DNA from: an uncultured Hellea sp. | GTDB lineage: Bacteria > Pseudomonadota > Alphaproteobacteria > Caulobacterales > Maricaulaceae | Direction: 5' to 3' | NCBI GenBank assembly: GCA_938007935.1 | Contig: CALLMD010000003.1 | Span: 62,001-126,000, forward strand | DNA length: 64,000 bases | In this document: positions 26,608 to 34,213 of the stretch, in pieces | Layout: each line of letters starts with the position of its first letter | How positions within the stretch are numbered: position 1 is the first letter of the stretch | The notes under the pieces: model-generated | Database searches by the model: none | Seen by the model: only the letters and a program-made list of their open reading frames with translations | What the model was told of the DNA's origin: nothing | Made by a program: the position numbers and the translations under genes

Positions 26608-27663
26608 ATGAAAGATTCAGCGGAGCTATGGCGTAAATTTTGCGCCGACTTAGAACAAGCGGGCACCCATGTTCTCGGCTCTCATTTACAAACAACAGAA
26701 ACAGAGAAAGCCGAAGGGTTGCGTTATCTCACGCGGCTGCTGCGTATTGGTCTTGATATGCATTTAGAACATGCAGACCCCGCCTTTCCCAGCTTTTATC
26801 AAGCCTCTCATGAGACTGCAAAAATTGGCGCGGATAATCCTGATAATTTTTATCAAAACGCGACAATATCAGGTGATTATGATTACCGCATTACAGGGCA
26901 GCGCGGCAGCGTTCCCATCCTGAGCTTTGCAACAAAAGCGAACCGTTACGCCGTGGACGGCACCATGGCCTCGACGGGCGAGCTGGACATAAGCGATGTT
27001 AAAATGGACCCGGCGGGTAATTTTGAAATTATCATAAGCCATGAAAAGTCTGGTCAGAATTGGCTCCCGCTTGAGAGCGATTCAACCATGCTCATTGTAC
27101 GCCAAACTTTTTTTGACAAAGAGACAGAAATCCCCGCGCAGGTTAAAATCGAAAGAGTGGGCGCACAGGATGCCCCTGTACCGCTCTCATTTGAGACGCT
27201 CTCATCGGCCCTGACCCAAGTCCCAGCTTTCATTGGCGGGACATCAAATATCTTTCATCACTGGGCGGAGCTATTTCGAAAAGAAAACCGTAACGCCTTA
27301 AATACGCTAGACCAGTCTATGTTCTCCAAAGCGGGGGGCGATCCGATGATTTACTATCTACATGGGTGGTGGGACCTAGCGCCCAATGAAGTGATGCAAA
27401 TCACCAGCGAGATTCCAGAGTGCGAGGGGTGGAACTTCCAGCTTAATAATATCTGGATGGAAAGCCTCGATTACCGCCATCACAACATCCACACCAATAA
27501 CGGCCTCGCAGAGCTAAATGCCGATGGGAGCGTGACCTTAAATATTTCGGCCAAACCGCAGGCCTCTAACTGGATTGATACGGCAGGCCACTATAAAGGG
27601 ACGATGCTCTGGCGCTGGACGGGCGCGAAAACCCACCCCCTTCCCCATATTGAAATTTTATAA
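26608..27663 (+). CDS. DUF1214 domain-containing protein
   Basis: A 351-residue protein assigned to DUF1214-like proteins by the pattern GLRYLTRLLRIGLDMHLEHADPAFP, NPDNFYQNATISGDYDYRITGQRG, and a late WNFQLNNIWMESLDYRHHNIHTNN block with repeated His and Asn. No signal peptide or membrane segment is seen. Members are frequently found in operons for degradation of hydrophobic compounds, but the activity is not known to me. The frame is open from 26563 inside the SDR gene; the ATG at 26608 lies 17 bp after the SDR stop and is chosen. Confidence 0.72.
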   Translation: MKDSAELWRKFCADLEQAGTHVLGSHLQTTETEKAEGLRYLTRLLRIGLDMHLEHADPAFPSFYQASHETAKIGADNPDNFYQNATISGDYDYRITGQRGSVPILSFATKANRYAVDGTMASTGELDISDVKMDPAGNFEIIISHEKSGQNWLPLESDSTMLIVRQTFFDKETEIPAQVKIERVGAQDAPVPLSFETLSSALTQVPAFIGGTSNIFHHWAELFRKENRNALNTLDQSMFSKAGGDPMIYYLHGWWDLAPNEVMQITSEIPECEGWNFQLNNIWMESLDYRHHNIHTNNGLAELNADGSVTLNISAKPQASNWIDTAGHYKGTMLWRWTGAKTHPLPHIEIL

Positions 27664-27677
27664 AGCAGGAGTAGATT

Positions 27678-28175
27678 ATGTTTAAAGATGGCGATCCCGC
27701 TACAGCCCTCGACCCCGAAGCCATTGTTGTCTCCGAGACCGTGACAATTAACGCCCCCGCCGCATTGGTCTGGGATATTCTTTTGGACATGCCGAAATAT
27801 GGCGACTGGAATCCATTCTGCGTGGCCTGTGAATCTACGCTTGAAATGGGCGCCGCCGTTAAAATGAAGCTTAAAAACTACGTAAATGCAGGGCCAGAAT
27901 TTTTCGAAAACACAGAATATATCTGCGCCTTTGAGCCTGAAAAGCAAATCTCTTGGGCGCTACCGCATTATGATGGCTGGCCCTACCCTGCCCGCCGCGA
28001 TCAATATATCAAAGCCACAGGACCAGAAAGCTGCGAGTATTATTCCACAGATGAATTTAGAGGCCCCAACGGCATTCACGTCATGCGCTTTGCGGGCCCG
28101 TGGGTGAAGCAAGCCTTTGACGATACGGCACATGCCTTAAAGGCTCATGCGGAGAAATTGCATAAGGCCGCTTAA
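27678..28175 (+). CDS. SRPBCC (START-like) domain protein
   Basis: A 165-residue START/Bet v 1-like protein with a hydrophobic ligand-binding fold. The opening VSETVTINAPAALVWDILLDMPKYGDWNPFCV is the standard SRPBCC first strand and helix pair, and the C-terminal HVMRFAGPWVKQAFDDTAHALKAHAEKL helix closes the cavity. Such proteins bind or act on hydrophobic small molecules, which suits the SDR and sulfotransferase neighbours. Preceded by a good ribosome site (AGCAGGAG). Its stop overlaps the convergent gene at 28172 by four bases. Confidence 0.85.
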   Translation: MFKDGDPATALDPEAIVVSETVTINAPAALVWDILLDMPKYGDWNPFCVACESTLEMGAAVKMKLKNYVNAGPEFFENTEYICAFEPEKQISWALPHYDGWPYPARRDQYIKATGPESCEYYSTDEFRGPNGIHVMRFAGPWVKQAFDDTAHALKAHAEKLHKAA

Positions 28176-28549
28176 GGAACATAAATTAAACCAGGTTCAA
28201 ATTTATAATTCATACCATTTTCATAGACCTTTACATGTAAAACAAGGTCGGTAGTTTCACCTTTTTCATTGGATAAATCGATTAACACTTCCCAATAACC
28301 ATCCATCCATTGAAAAATAGAAGTATCCCAACTTCGTTCTGACAGAAGACCTAATTTTTCTGGGTAATCGGAGATATTGTCGAAATTGAGAGTAATAATT
28401 TCTGTATCATATTTGGCCAACTTAAACTGAGCATCTACCAATGGAAATTTATTTAAAACAAATGAGTTGGCAAGCGACTCCAAGCTCTCACGCCACATTA
28501 AGGGCACGGGCAATTCAAGGTTCTCATCTTTGATTACGAAATTGTCCAT
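28172..28549 (-). CDS. Small protein of unknown function (resembles DUF7668)
   Basis: A 125-residue acidic soluble protein. The layout, VPLMWRESLESLANSFVLN, then a conserved ERSWDTSIFQWMDGYWEVLIDLSNEKGETTDLVLHVKVYE block and a FEPGLIYVP end, reminds me of DUF7668, a poorly described small family seen scattered in bacteria, sometimes near toxin/immunity genes. No toxin is adjacent here. Codon use is visibly more A/T-rich than its neighbours, which suggests more recent acquisition. Confidence 0.55.
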   Translation of the reverse strand: MDNFVIKDENLELPVPLMWRESLESLANSFVLNKFPLVDAQFKLAKYDTEIITLNFDNISDYPEKLGLLSERSWDTSIFQWMDGYWEVLIDLSNEKGETTDLVLHVKVYENGMNYKFEPGLIYVP

Positions 28550-28662
28550 TTATTGTAACTCAGTTATTTCTCGAAACATAAGCAATACAATAAAACTCGC
28601 AACTATTGATCCTTCTGAGAAACCCCCTCGTCAAATCCTGTTCTTATCTCCATATTAGGTCT

Positions 28663-29925
28663 ATGCGATTCGGCTTGGCCCTATGTTTAACTCTTGCGAT
28701 TGGTCTCACCGCCAAAGCTGCGCCGTGGGATATTGTACCGACTTCTACAACGGGCACAGCCCAAACAGTATCAGTATCACCAAAACTATCTATGCAGCGC
28801 GGGGGCACATCAAGCGCTCTACAAACCGTAGAGGGACTTAGTCTTTTTGAATTTGCCAAAAACCTTGGCAAGATTTCCGCTATGGCCATGTCTGAGGACG
28901 GGACGCTTTATACTGCCGATGAAAAAACCGGCCGCATCTGGGTCTTAACCGATCGCGGGCAAGATGGCGCGCTTGATATGCGCCGACCGCTGCCGCAAAC
29001 CTTTAACACACCCAGCGGCTTGGCCGTCATTGGCAAGACGCTTTATGTCGCCGACAAACAAGCCATTTGGGCGCTTGAGCCCGATGCCGCGCCCCGCATT
29101 TTAGCCCCGCTTAATAAGGCGCAAAACCAAGGCAAGGTCTCCCTTATCGCTGAGGAAAACGGCCTCATCTTAGGACTTGCGAAAATAGATAGCGCCCTGA
29201 TTGTGCGCATTGATACAGATACTGGCGAAGCCGAAAAAATCGCTGAGCTACCAAACCCCGCGCCCATACACGCCCTCTCAAAACGTAAAGGCGCGCCGCT
29301 CTGGGTGGCGTCGGGTCATGGTCTGCAATCCATTGACAGCCCCGAGACGGCTATCTCTTTTAACCAACAGGAAATTGCGGGTTTAGCCTTGCCAGGACAA
29401 TTTACGCCGCCCGCCCATTGGCCTGCCTCTATGAAAGACGTGATTATTGCCTCGCAAATCGGGCCCAAGGCTATGCGCCTGATTGCCATACCAACGGAAT
29501 TTGGACAGCCGACAGGTCAAGCGCGTGTTCTCGTCGATGGATATTTAAGCGGGAGCGGGCGTAGCGCATGGGGCCAGCCCGGCGCAATTGTCATGGATGC
29601 GCGCGGCGTGTTTTTCGCTGATAGCTATAATGGCGTGGTCTGGCGTCTCTCGTCCTCGCCTAAGAAAGAAGTGCCCAAACCCGTTATAAGCAAACCCAAA
29701 GAGGTTGAGAAAATCGTCGAGACTAAGCCTAAAAAATCACCCCTGCTTATCGGAAGCGGCATTAAGGGAAGCCGGATAGGCGATGCCAGCATGCTGGGGC
29801 CAGCTTCACAGCTTAAGACAGGCTCAACGATTATTGACGCTTATGAAAAGGCGGAAGAAGAAAAGGCAGCGTTGGAAGAAAAAGAAAACCCGTCTAAAAA
29901 ATCCGGTTCCAAGCGCGAGCGCTAA
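28663..29925 (+). CDS. Exported beta-propeller-like protein with charged C-terminal tail
   Basis: A 420-residue protein with signal peptide MRFGLALCLTLAIGLTAKA. The mature part contains repeated short strand blocks (ISAMAMSEDGTLYTADEKTGRIWVLTDRG, PSGLAVIGKTLYVADKQAIWAL, AIVMDARGVFFADSYNGVVWRLS) like those of NHL or sorbosone-dehydrogenase-type propellers. The last 90 residues are Lys/Glu-rich and include a possible coiled coil (YEKAEEEKAALEEKE). The upstream ATG at 28606 would destroy the signal peptide, so 28663 is preferred. Ligand or enzymatic role is not evident. It converges on the MBL gene with a four-base overlap. Confidence 0.68.
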   Translation: MRFGLALCLTLAIGLTAKAAPWDIVPTSTTGTAQTVSVSPKLSMQRGGTSSALQTVEGLSLFEFAKNLGKISAMAMSEDGTLYTADEKTGRIWVLTDRGQDGALDMRRPLPQTFNTPSGLAVIGKTLYVADKQAIWALEPDAAPRILAPLNKAQNQGKVSLIAEENGLILGLAKIDSALIVRIDTDTGEAEKIAELPNPAPIHALSKRKGAPLWVASGHGLQSIDSPETAISFNQQEIAGLALPGQFTPPAHWPASMKDVIIASQIGPKAMRLIAIPTEFGQPTGQARVLVDGYLSGSGRSAWGQPGAIVMDARGVFFADSYNGVVWRLSSSPKKEVPKPVISKPKEVEKIVETKPKKSPLLIGSGIKGSRIGDASMLGPASQLKTGSTIIDAYEKAEEEKAALEEKENPSKKSGSKRER

Positions 29926-31025
29926 GACGCTTTACTGCGCGTCTTATAGGTAAATTGCCCCGCATCATTGAGACGGCGCGATATAAGCCCGCGGCCCTTA
30001 AGGCAGTTTAAATGCGCAACAGATTCGCCCACCGCCATTATCCGGTTACCATCATTAATCGCGCGGCGAAATAAAACGGAATATACTTCGGTGGACATAC
30101 GCGGCGTTTCACAATGGGCAAGCAGGCGCTCCAGCGCCTTTTCATGATGCTCGATTAATTTTTCCAAACGTCGATGTGCGCCGTAAAAGGGAATGCCATG
30201 GGCGGGGCCAATCAAGACATCTTCGGGTAGTTCTGCGATTAGTTTGTGACAGGACCTTATCCAGTCCTCTAAAGGATTACCCTCAGGCTCTGTGGGCCAG
30301 ACCGAAACATTAGAGCTAATATTAGGGAGGAGCTGATCCCCTGTCAGGCACAGGTTGAGTTCTGGGCAATAAAGACACGCATGTTCAGGGGAATGACCGC
30401 TGCCGATAATAACGCGCCATTCGCGCCCGCCAATCATCCCCAACTCGCCGTCAGTAAGGCGGTCATAGCCTTGCGGCATGGGCGAGATCGCTTTGCCAAA
30501 TCCGCCAAAGCGCATTTTATAAAGCTCGATTTGTTCCTCGGTGAAGCCGCATTTGCGGTAGAAATTTATACCCGCAGCCGGCGCTTCTTTCCCCGTATCG
30601 GCGGCCATTAAGCGGCAGAGAAAATACTCCCCGCGCGTCATTAAAAGCGGCGCGCCAAATTTACGGCATATCCAGCCCGCAAGGCCCGTATGGTCAGGAT
30701 GTAAATGGGTGCAAATTACGCGGTTTACGGGGCGTCCGCCCATAAGCTCTACAAAGTGCTTTTCCCAAATCTCGCGGCTCGCGCGGTTGCCAATGCCCGT
30801 ATCCACAACAACCCAGCCATCACCATCTTTGAGCGCCCAAAGATTAATATGATCGAGCCCCTTCATCGGCAGATCAAAGCGCAGCCAGAAAACGCCATCC
30901 GCTATCTCGGTTGCAGAGCCCGAAGCAGGCGCGTCATCGACAATAAATTTTAAAAGCCGAGACGAATTATCACGCGGCGCAGTCAGGCTCTCATCAGGGG
31001 CCGTTTTTGTGATAGGTTTAGTCAT
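29922..31025 (-). CDS. Metallo-beta-lactamase-fold hydrolase
   Basis: A 367-residue MBL-fold metallohydrolase. The first metal motif HxHxDH is CTHLHPDHTGLAG, further ligands are in IGSGHSPEHACLYC and LTGDQLLP, and the last His is in IGPAHG. A C-terminal helical region of about 80 residues, with SVAHLNCLKGRGLISRRL, resembles the winged-helix tail of the LACTB2-like glyoxalase II relatives. It is cytoplasmic. The substrate is unknown; thioesters are possible for this branch. It is alone on its strand, followed 67 bp upstream by the nitroreductase gene. Confidence 0.87.
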   Translation of the reverse strand: MTKPITKTAPDESLTAPRDNSSRLLKFIVDDAPASGSATEIADGVFWLRFDLPMKGLDHINLWALKDGDGWVVVDTGIGNRASREIWEKHFVELMGGRPVNRVICTHLHPDHTGLAGWICRKFGAPLLMTRGEYFLCRLMAADTGKEAPAAGINFYRKCGFTEEQIELYKMRFGGFGKAISPMPQGYDRLTDGELGMIGGREWRVIIGSGHSPEHACLYCPELNLCLTGDQLLPNISSNVSVWPTEPEGNPLEDWIRSCHKLIAELPEDVLIGPAHGIPFYGAHRRLEKLIEHHEKALERLLAHCETPRMSTEVYSVLFRRAINDGNRIMAVGESVAHLNCLKGRGLISRRLNDAGQFTYKTRSKAS

Positions 31026-31092
31026 GGGCGCTACATATAGAGGTCATTATCAAATGCCAGAGATAACTACATATGGTTAAGCCCCCCATAAC

Positions 31093-31704
31093 TTATTGTT
31101 CCCAAAAATTTATCTTCTCCGCCATATTGGGGCGCACACGTTCCAAAGACGGCGCTTGCGGCTCCCCAATATAGACAAAGCCCGCCACCTGATCGCCATC
31201 GCTCATGCCCAGCGCGGCGTGAATATCTTTATCATAAGCATACCATTCCGTGAGCCACTGCGCGCCAAAACCGGCGGCTTGCGCGGCTATCATCAGATTA
31301 TAACAGACAATACCAGAGCTGAGCTGCTGCTCCCATATCGGCGTAGCGCGTTTGCACTCGACAGGGCTAGAAATCACCCCAACCACGAGCGGGGCACGCA
31401 TGAACCTTGCGCTTTCAAAAATAGCACGGTCTTGCGGCATATCTGGATTGTTCTTCATAAAGGCCGCGCCCAAATGTTTACCAAAATCAGCCCGCGCCTG
31501 ACCTGCAAAAATTTCAAAGCGCCACGGCGCGAGCTTTCGGTGATCGGGCACGCGCGCTGCGATACTTAAAAGCTCGGATAGCTCTGCCTCTGACGGCCCC
31601 GCCCCGCCCATCATCTTGGCCATATTAGAGCGGCGCATTTTCAAAAATTCAGTCACCGCCTCATTTTTTGACGGCAAGGGCATGACTTGGTCTAGCTCTG
31701 GCAT
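31093..31704 (-). CDS. Nitroreductase family flavoprotein
   Basis: A 203-residue FMN-dependent NAD(P)H oxidoreductase of the nitroreductase superfamily (YdjA-like branch). The FMN-binding elements are the N-terminal MRRSNMAKMMGG, the VPDHRKLAPWRFEIF block, and the later AAGFGAQWLTEW and GFVYIGEPQ segments. The enzyme would act as a homodimer. It is divergent from DUF1801 with only about 30 bp between starts, so promoters must overlap into the genes. Confidence 0.88.
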   Translation of the reverse strand: MPELDQVMPLPSKNEAVTEFLKMRRSNMAKMMGGAGPSEAELSELLSIAARVPDHRKLAPWRFEIFAGQARADFGKHLGAAFMKNNPDMPQDRAIFESARFMRAPLVVGVISSPVECKRATPIWEQQLSSGIVCYNLMIAAQAAGFGAQWLTEWYAYDKDIHAALGMSDGDQVAGFVYIGEPQAPSLERVRPNMAEKINFWEQ

Positions 31705-31733
31705 ATCGAATGTCCTTCATCTATACTCAGCGC

Positions 31734-32150
31734 ATGAGCGCTTTTCCTGACACCTTAACCACGCCTGTGCGAGATGTCATCCAAAGCTATCCGAAAGACG
31801 CGCAAAAATACGCCCTCGCGCTCAGAGAGCTTATTTTAGATACCGCCAAACATGACCCGCGCATCGGGCCATTAACAGAAACACTTAAATGGCGAGAACC
31901 GTCTTACCTGACCGAGAAAACGAAAAACGGCACGACTCTGCGCTTTGATTGGAAATCACAAAAGCCGTCAAAGATGGGCATATTTGTAAATTGCAAAACA
32001 ACGCTCATTGCTGGCTTTCGAGACTTATTCGCAGATGAGCTAGAGTTCGAAGGCACCCGCGCTATTTGGCTAAATTTAAACGCGCCCTTGCCGCGCGAAA
32101 TTCTATCGATATGTATCGGCAAGGCACTGACATATCATTTAGACAAATAG
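31734..32150 (+). CDS. DUF1801 domain protein
   Basis: A 138-residue protein of the DUF1801 (YdhG-like) family: VRDVIQSYPKDAQKYALALRELI, then ETLKWREPSYLT and LRFDWKSQKPSKMGIFVNCKTTL. The ATG at 31710 would add eight residues; the internal ATG at 31734 matches the usual family start and is preferred. The family is structurally characterised but of uncertain role. It begins a same-strand series reaching 35932 with gaps of only 0-8 bp. Confidence 0.78.
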   Translation: MSAFPDTLTTPVRDVIQSYPKDAQKYALALRELILDTAKHDPRIGPLTETLKWREPSYLTEKTKNGTTLRFDWKSQKPSKMGIFVNCKTTLIAGFRDLFADELEFEGTRAIWLNLNAPLPREILSICIGKALTYHLDK

Positions 32151-32158
32151 GACACAAA

Positions 32159-32632
32159 ATGAGCACCCCTGACCAAAACCTTGAAAAACTCGGCCTTACT
32201 CTCCCTGAGCCTTCTGCGCCTGTGGCTAATTATGTGCCCTATGTGGTGAGCGGTAATCTTGTTTTTATCTCGGGTCAGATTTCTAAAATTGGAGATAACG
32301 CCATTGGCGGGCGTTTGGGTGAGGACCTCACCGTTGAGCAAGGCCAAGCGGCGGCAAAACTCTCCGCCCTAAATTTAATTGCGCAGATGAAAGCAGCGTG
32401 CGGCGGGGATTTATCGCGCGTCCAGCGCATTGTAAAATTGGGCGGATTTGTGCAAGCCCTGCCTAGCGCGACAGCGGCCGATATTCCCAAAGTTATCAAT
32501 GGCTGTTCCGATATTATGGTCGCGGTCTTTGGGGATGCGGGGCGTCACGCGCGTTTTGCTGTTAGCGCGCCGAGCCTGCCCCTTGATGTCGCCGTTGAAA
32601 TCGACGCCATTGTGGAGATTAGCCCCGCCTAA
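32159..32632 (+). CDS. RidA family (YjgF/YER057c/UK114) enamine/imine deaminase
   Basis: A 157-residue member of the larger RidA subfamily, with VANYVPYVVSGNLVFISGQI, GQAAAKLSALNLIAQMKAA and the active-site region HARFAVSAPSLPLDVAVEIDAI holding the conserved Arg. RidA enzymes hydrolyse reactive enamine/imine intermediates produced by PLP enzymes. It is preceded by DUF1801 (8-bp gap) and followed immediately by the FemAB-like gene, whose ATG begins on the next base after the stop. The upstream open frame to 32066 overlaps DUF1801 and is rejected. Confidence 0.92.
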   Translation: MSTPDQNLEKLGLTLPEPSAPVANYVPYVVSGNLVFISGQISKIGDNAIGGRLGEDLTVEQGQAAAKLSALNLIAQMKAACGGDLSRVQRIVKLGGFVQALPSATAADIPKVINGCSDIMVAVFGDAGRHARFAVSAPSLPLDVAVEIDAIVEISPA

Positions 32633-33775
32633 ATGGAGCCGCCCGCCTATAGCGCCCGTATCCTTACCCGCATAAGCGAGGTGGATGAAGCCGCGTGGGA
32701 CGCGCATTTACCCGCTGGCAAACACCCTTTTCTTAGCTGGCGGTTTTTAAATGCCTGCGAGGAAAGCGGCTCGGCCACCGAAGGCACAGGCTGGGCCCCG
32801 CGTCACATCTGGCTTGAAGATGAAAAGGGTAAAGCCGTCGGCGCGGCCCCGCTCTATGCCAAAACCCATAGCCAAGGCGAATATGTCTTTGATCATGGCT
32901 GGGCCGAGGCCTTACACCGCGCGGGCGGGAATTATTATCCTAAACTGCAAGCCTCTATTCCCTTTACCCCCGCTACAGGGCCGCGCCTTTTAGCCCAAGA
33001 TAAAAATGCCAAGACAGCCCTCGTCTCGGCTATGGTTCAAGCCTGTGAAGATTGGAACTATTCAGGGGTTCATCTGACCTTCCTTCAGCCCGATGATTTG
33101 GACGTCTTAGAGGAGGTCGGCTTTGCGCACCGCGAAGATCGGCAATTTCATTTCATCAATCGCGGTTATGAAAGTTTTGACGGCTTCCTTCAAACCCTCT
33201 CATCGCGTAAACGCAAAAATATCCGCAAAGAACGTGCCGCCGCCCAAGATAGCATCACGATTAAGCGCCTGACGGGGGATGATTTAAAACCCGAGCATTG
33301 GGATTTTTTCTATCGCTGTTACATGGATACGGGACAACGCAAATGGGGACGACCCTATTTAACGCGTAAGTTTTTCGGCCTCCTGCAAGACACTATGCGT
33401 GATGATATATTACTCGTCATGGCCTTTGACGGCGAAACGCCCATTGCGAGCGCGCTTAACTTTATTGGCTCTGACGCGCTTTACGGCCGTAATTGGGGAT
33501 GCGTGGTGCATAAGCCTTTTTTGCATTTCGAGCTATGTTATTACCAAGCCATAGAGGCAGGTATTGAGCTTGGCCTGCCAAAAGTCGAAGCAGGCGCGCA
33601 GGGCGAGCATAAACTCGCGCGGGGTTATGAACCCGTAGCCACGCATTCTGCCCATTATCTCGCCCATCCGGGCCTGAGAGAGGCCGTCAGCGATTACTTG
33701 ACAAGAGAGCGCCGCGCCGTCGATCATGAAATTTCAATTTTGGCCAAACATACACCCTTTAGGAAAGACATATGA
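32633..33775 (+). CDS. FemAB-like / GNAT-fold peptidogalycan biosynthesis protein (DUF482)
   Basis: A 380-residue protein of the DUF482/FemAB-like family. It shows FLSWRFLNACEESGSATEGTGW, the KRKNIRKERAAAQ and YMDTGQRKWGRPYLTRKFF blocks, and the late GAQGEHKLARGYEP that defines the family. It has the double GNAT fold used to move amino acids or acyl groups in cell-wall-related metabolism; no activity is established for this family to my knowledge. It overlaps the HIT gene by four bases and directly abuts RidA. Confidence 0.85.
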   Translation: MEPPAYSARILTRISEVDEAAWDAHLPAGKHPFLSWRFLNACEESGSATEGTGWAPRHIWLEDEKGKAVGAAPLYAKTHSQGEYVFDHGWAEALHRAGGNYYPKLQASIPFTPATGPRLLAQDKNAKTALVSAMVQACEDWNYSGVHLTFLQPDDLDVLEEVGFAHREDRQFHFINRGYESFDGFLQTLSSRKRKNIRKERAAAQDSITIKRLTGDDLKPEHWDFFYRCYMDTGQRKWGRPYLTRKFFGLLQDTMRDDILLVMAFDGETPIASALNFIGSDALYGRNWGCVVHKPFLHFELCYYQAIEAGIELGLPKVEAGAQGEHKLARGYEPVATHSAHYLAHPGLREAVSDYLTRERRAVDHEISILAKHTPFRKDI

Positions 33776-34212
33776 GCATCCAAGGCACCTACGACACGGA
33801 CAATATTTTCGCTAAAATCATGCGCGGTGAGATGCCTTGCGTCAAAGTCTATGAGGACGCCAATATTCTATCCATCATGGACGCCTTCCCGCAATCGGAA
33901 GGCCATGTATTAGTGATGCCCAAAGCACCGTCACGCAACTTACTTGAAACACAAGCCAAAGATATTGGGCGGCTTTTTGGGACAACGCAGCGTATTGCCA
34001 ATGCCGTCAAAGCCGCTCTTAATCCTGACGGCATTCGTATCATGCAGTTTAACGGCGCGCCTGCGGGGCAAACTGTCTTTCATACTCATGTGCATATTAT
34101 CCCCTGTTACGCGGGCAAGGCCCTAGGGGCGCATAGCGGGGAGGCTTCCATGGCCGACCCAAAAGAGCTACAGTCCTTATCAGACAAAATAAAAGAAAAA
34201 TTAGAGGTATAG
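33772..34212 (+). CDS. HIT family nucleotide hydrolase
   Basis: A 146-residue histidine triad protein. The catalytic motif is VFHTHVHIIPC (HxHxH), with the phosphate-binding GHVLVMPKAPSRNLLE strand and IRIMQFNGAPAGQ before it. HIT hydrolases of this type (Hint/HinT-like) cleave nucleoside phosphoramidates or dinucleoside polyphosphates. It sits in the RidA/FemAB-like/HIT/M49 run, with a four-base overlap upstream and a one-base gap to the peptidase downstream. Confidence 0.92.
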   Translation: MSIQGTYDTDNIFAKIMRGEMPCVKVYEDANILSIMDAFPQSEGHVLVMPKAPSRNLLETQAKDIGRLFGTTQRIANAVKAALNPDGIRIMQFNGAPAGQTVFHTHVHIIPCYAGKALGAHSGEASMADPKELQSLSDKIKEKLEV

Positions 34213-34213
34213 C

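Noticed and set aside
26103-26666. 187-residue open frame opposite the SDR gene
   Set aside because: Covers the SDR gene in antisense and has no recognisable domain or ribosome site.
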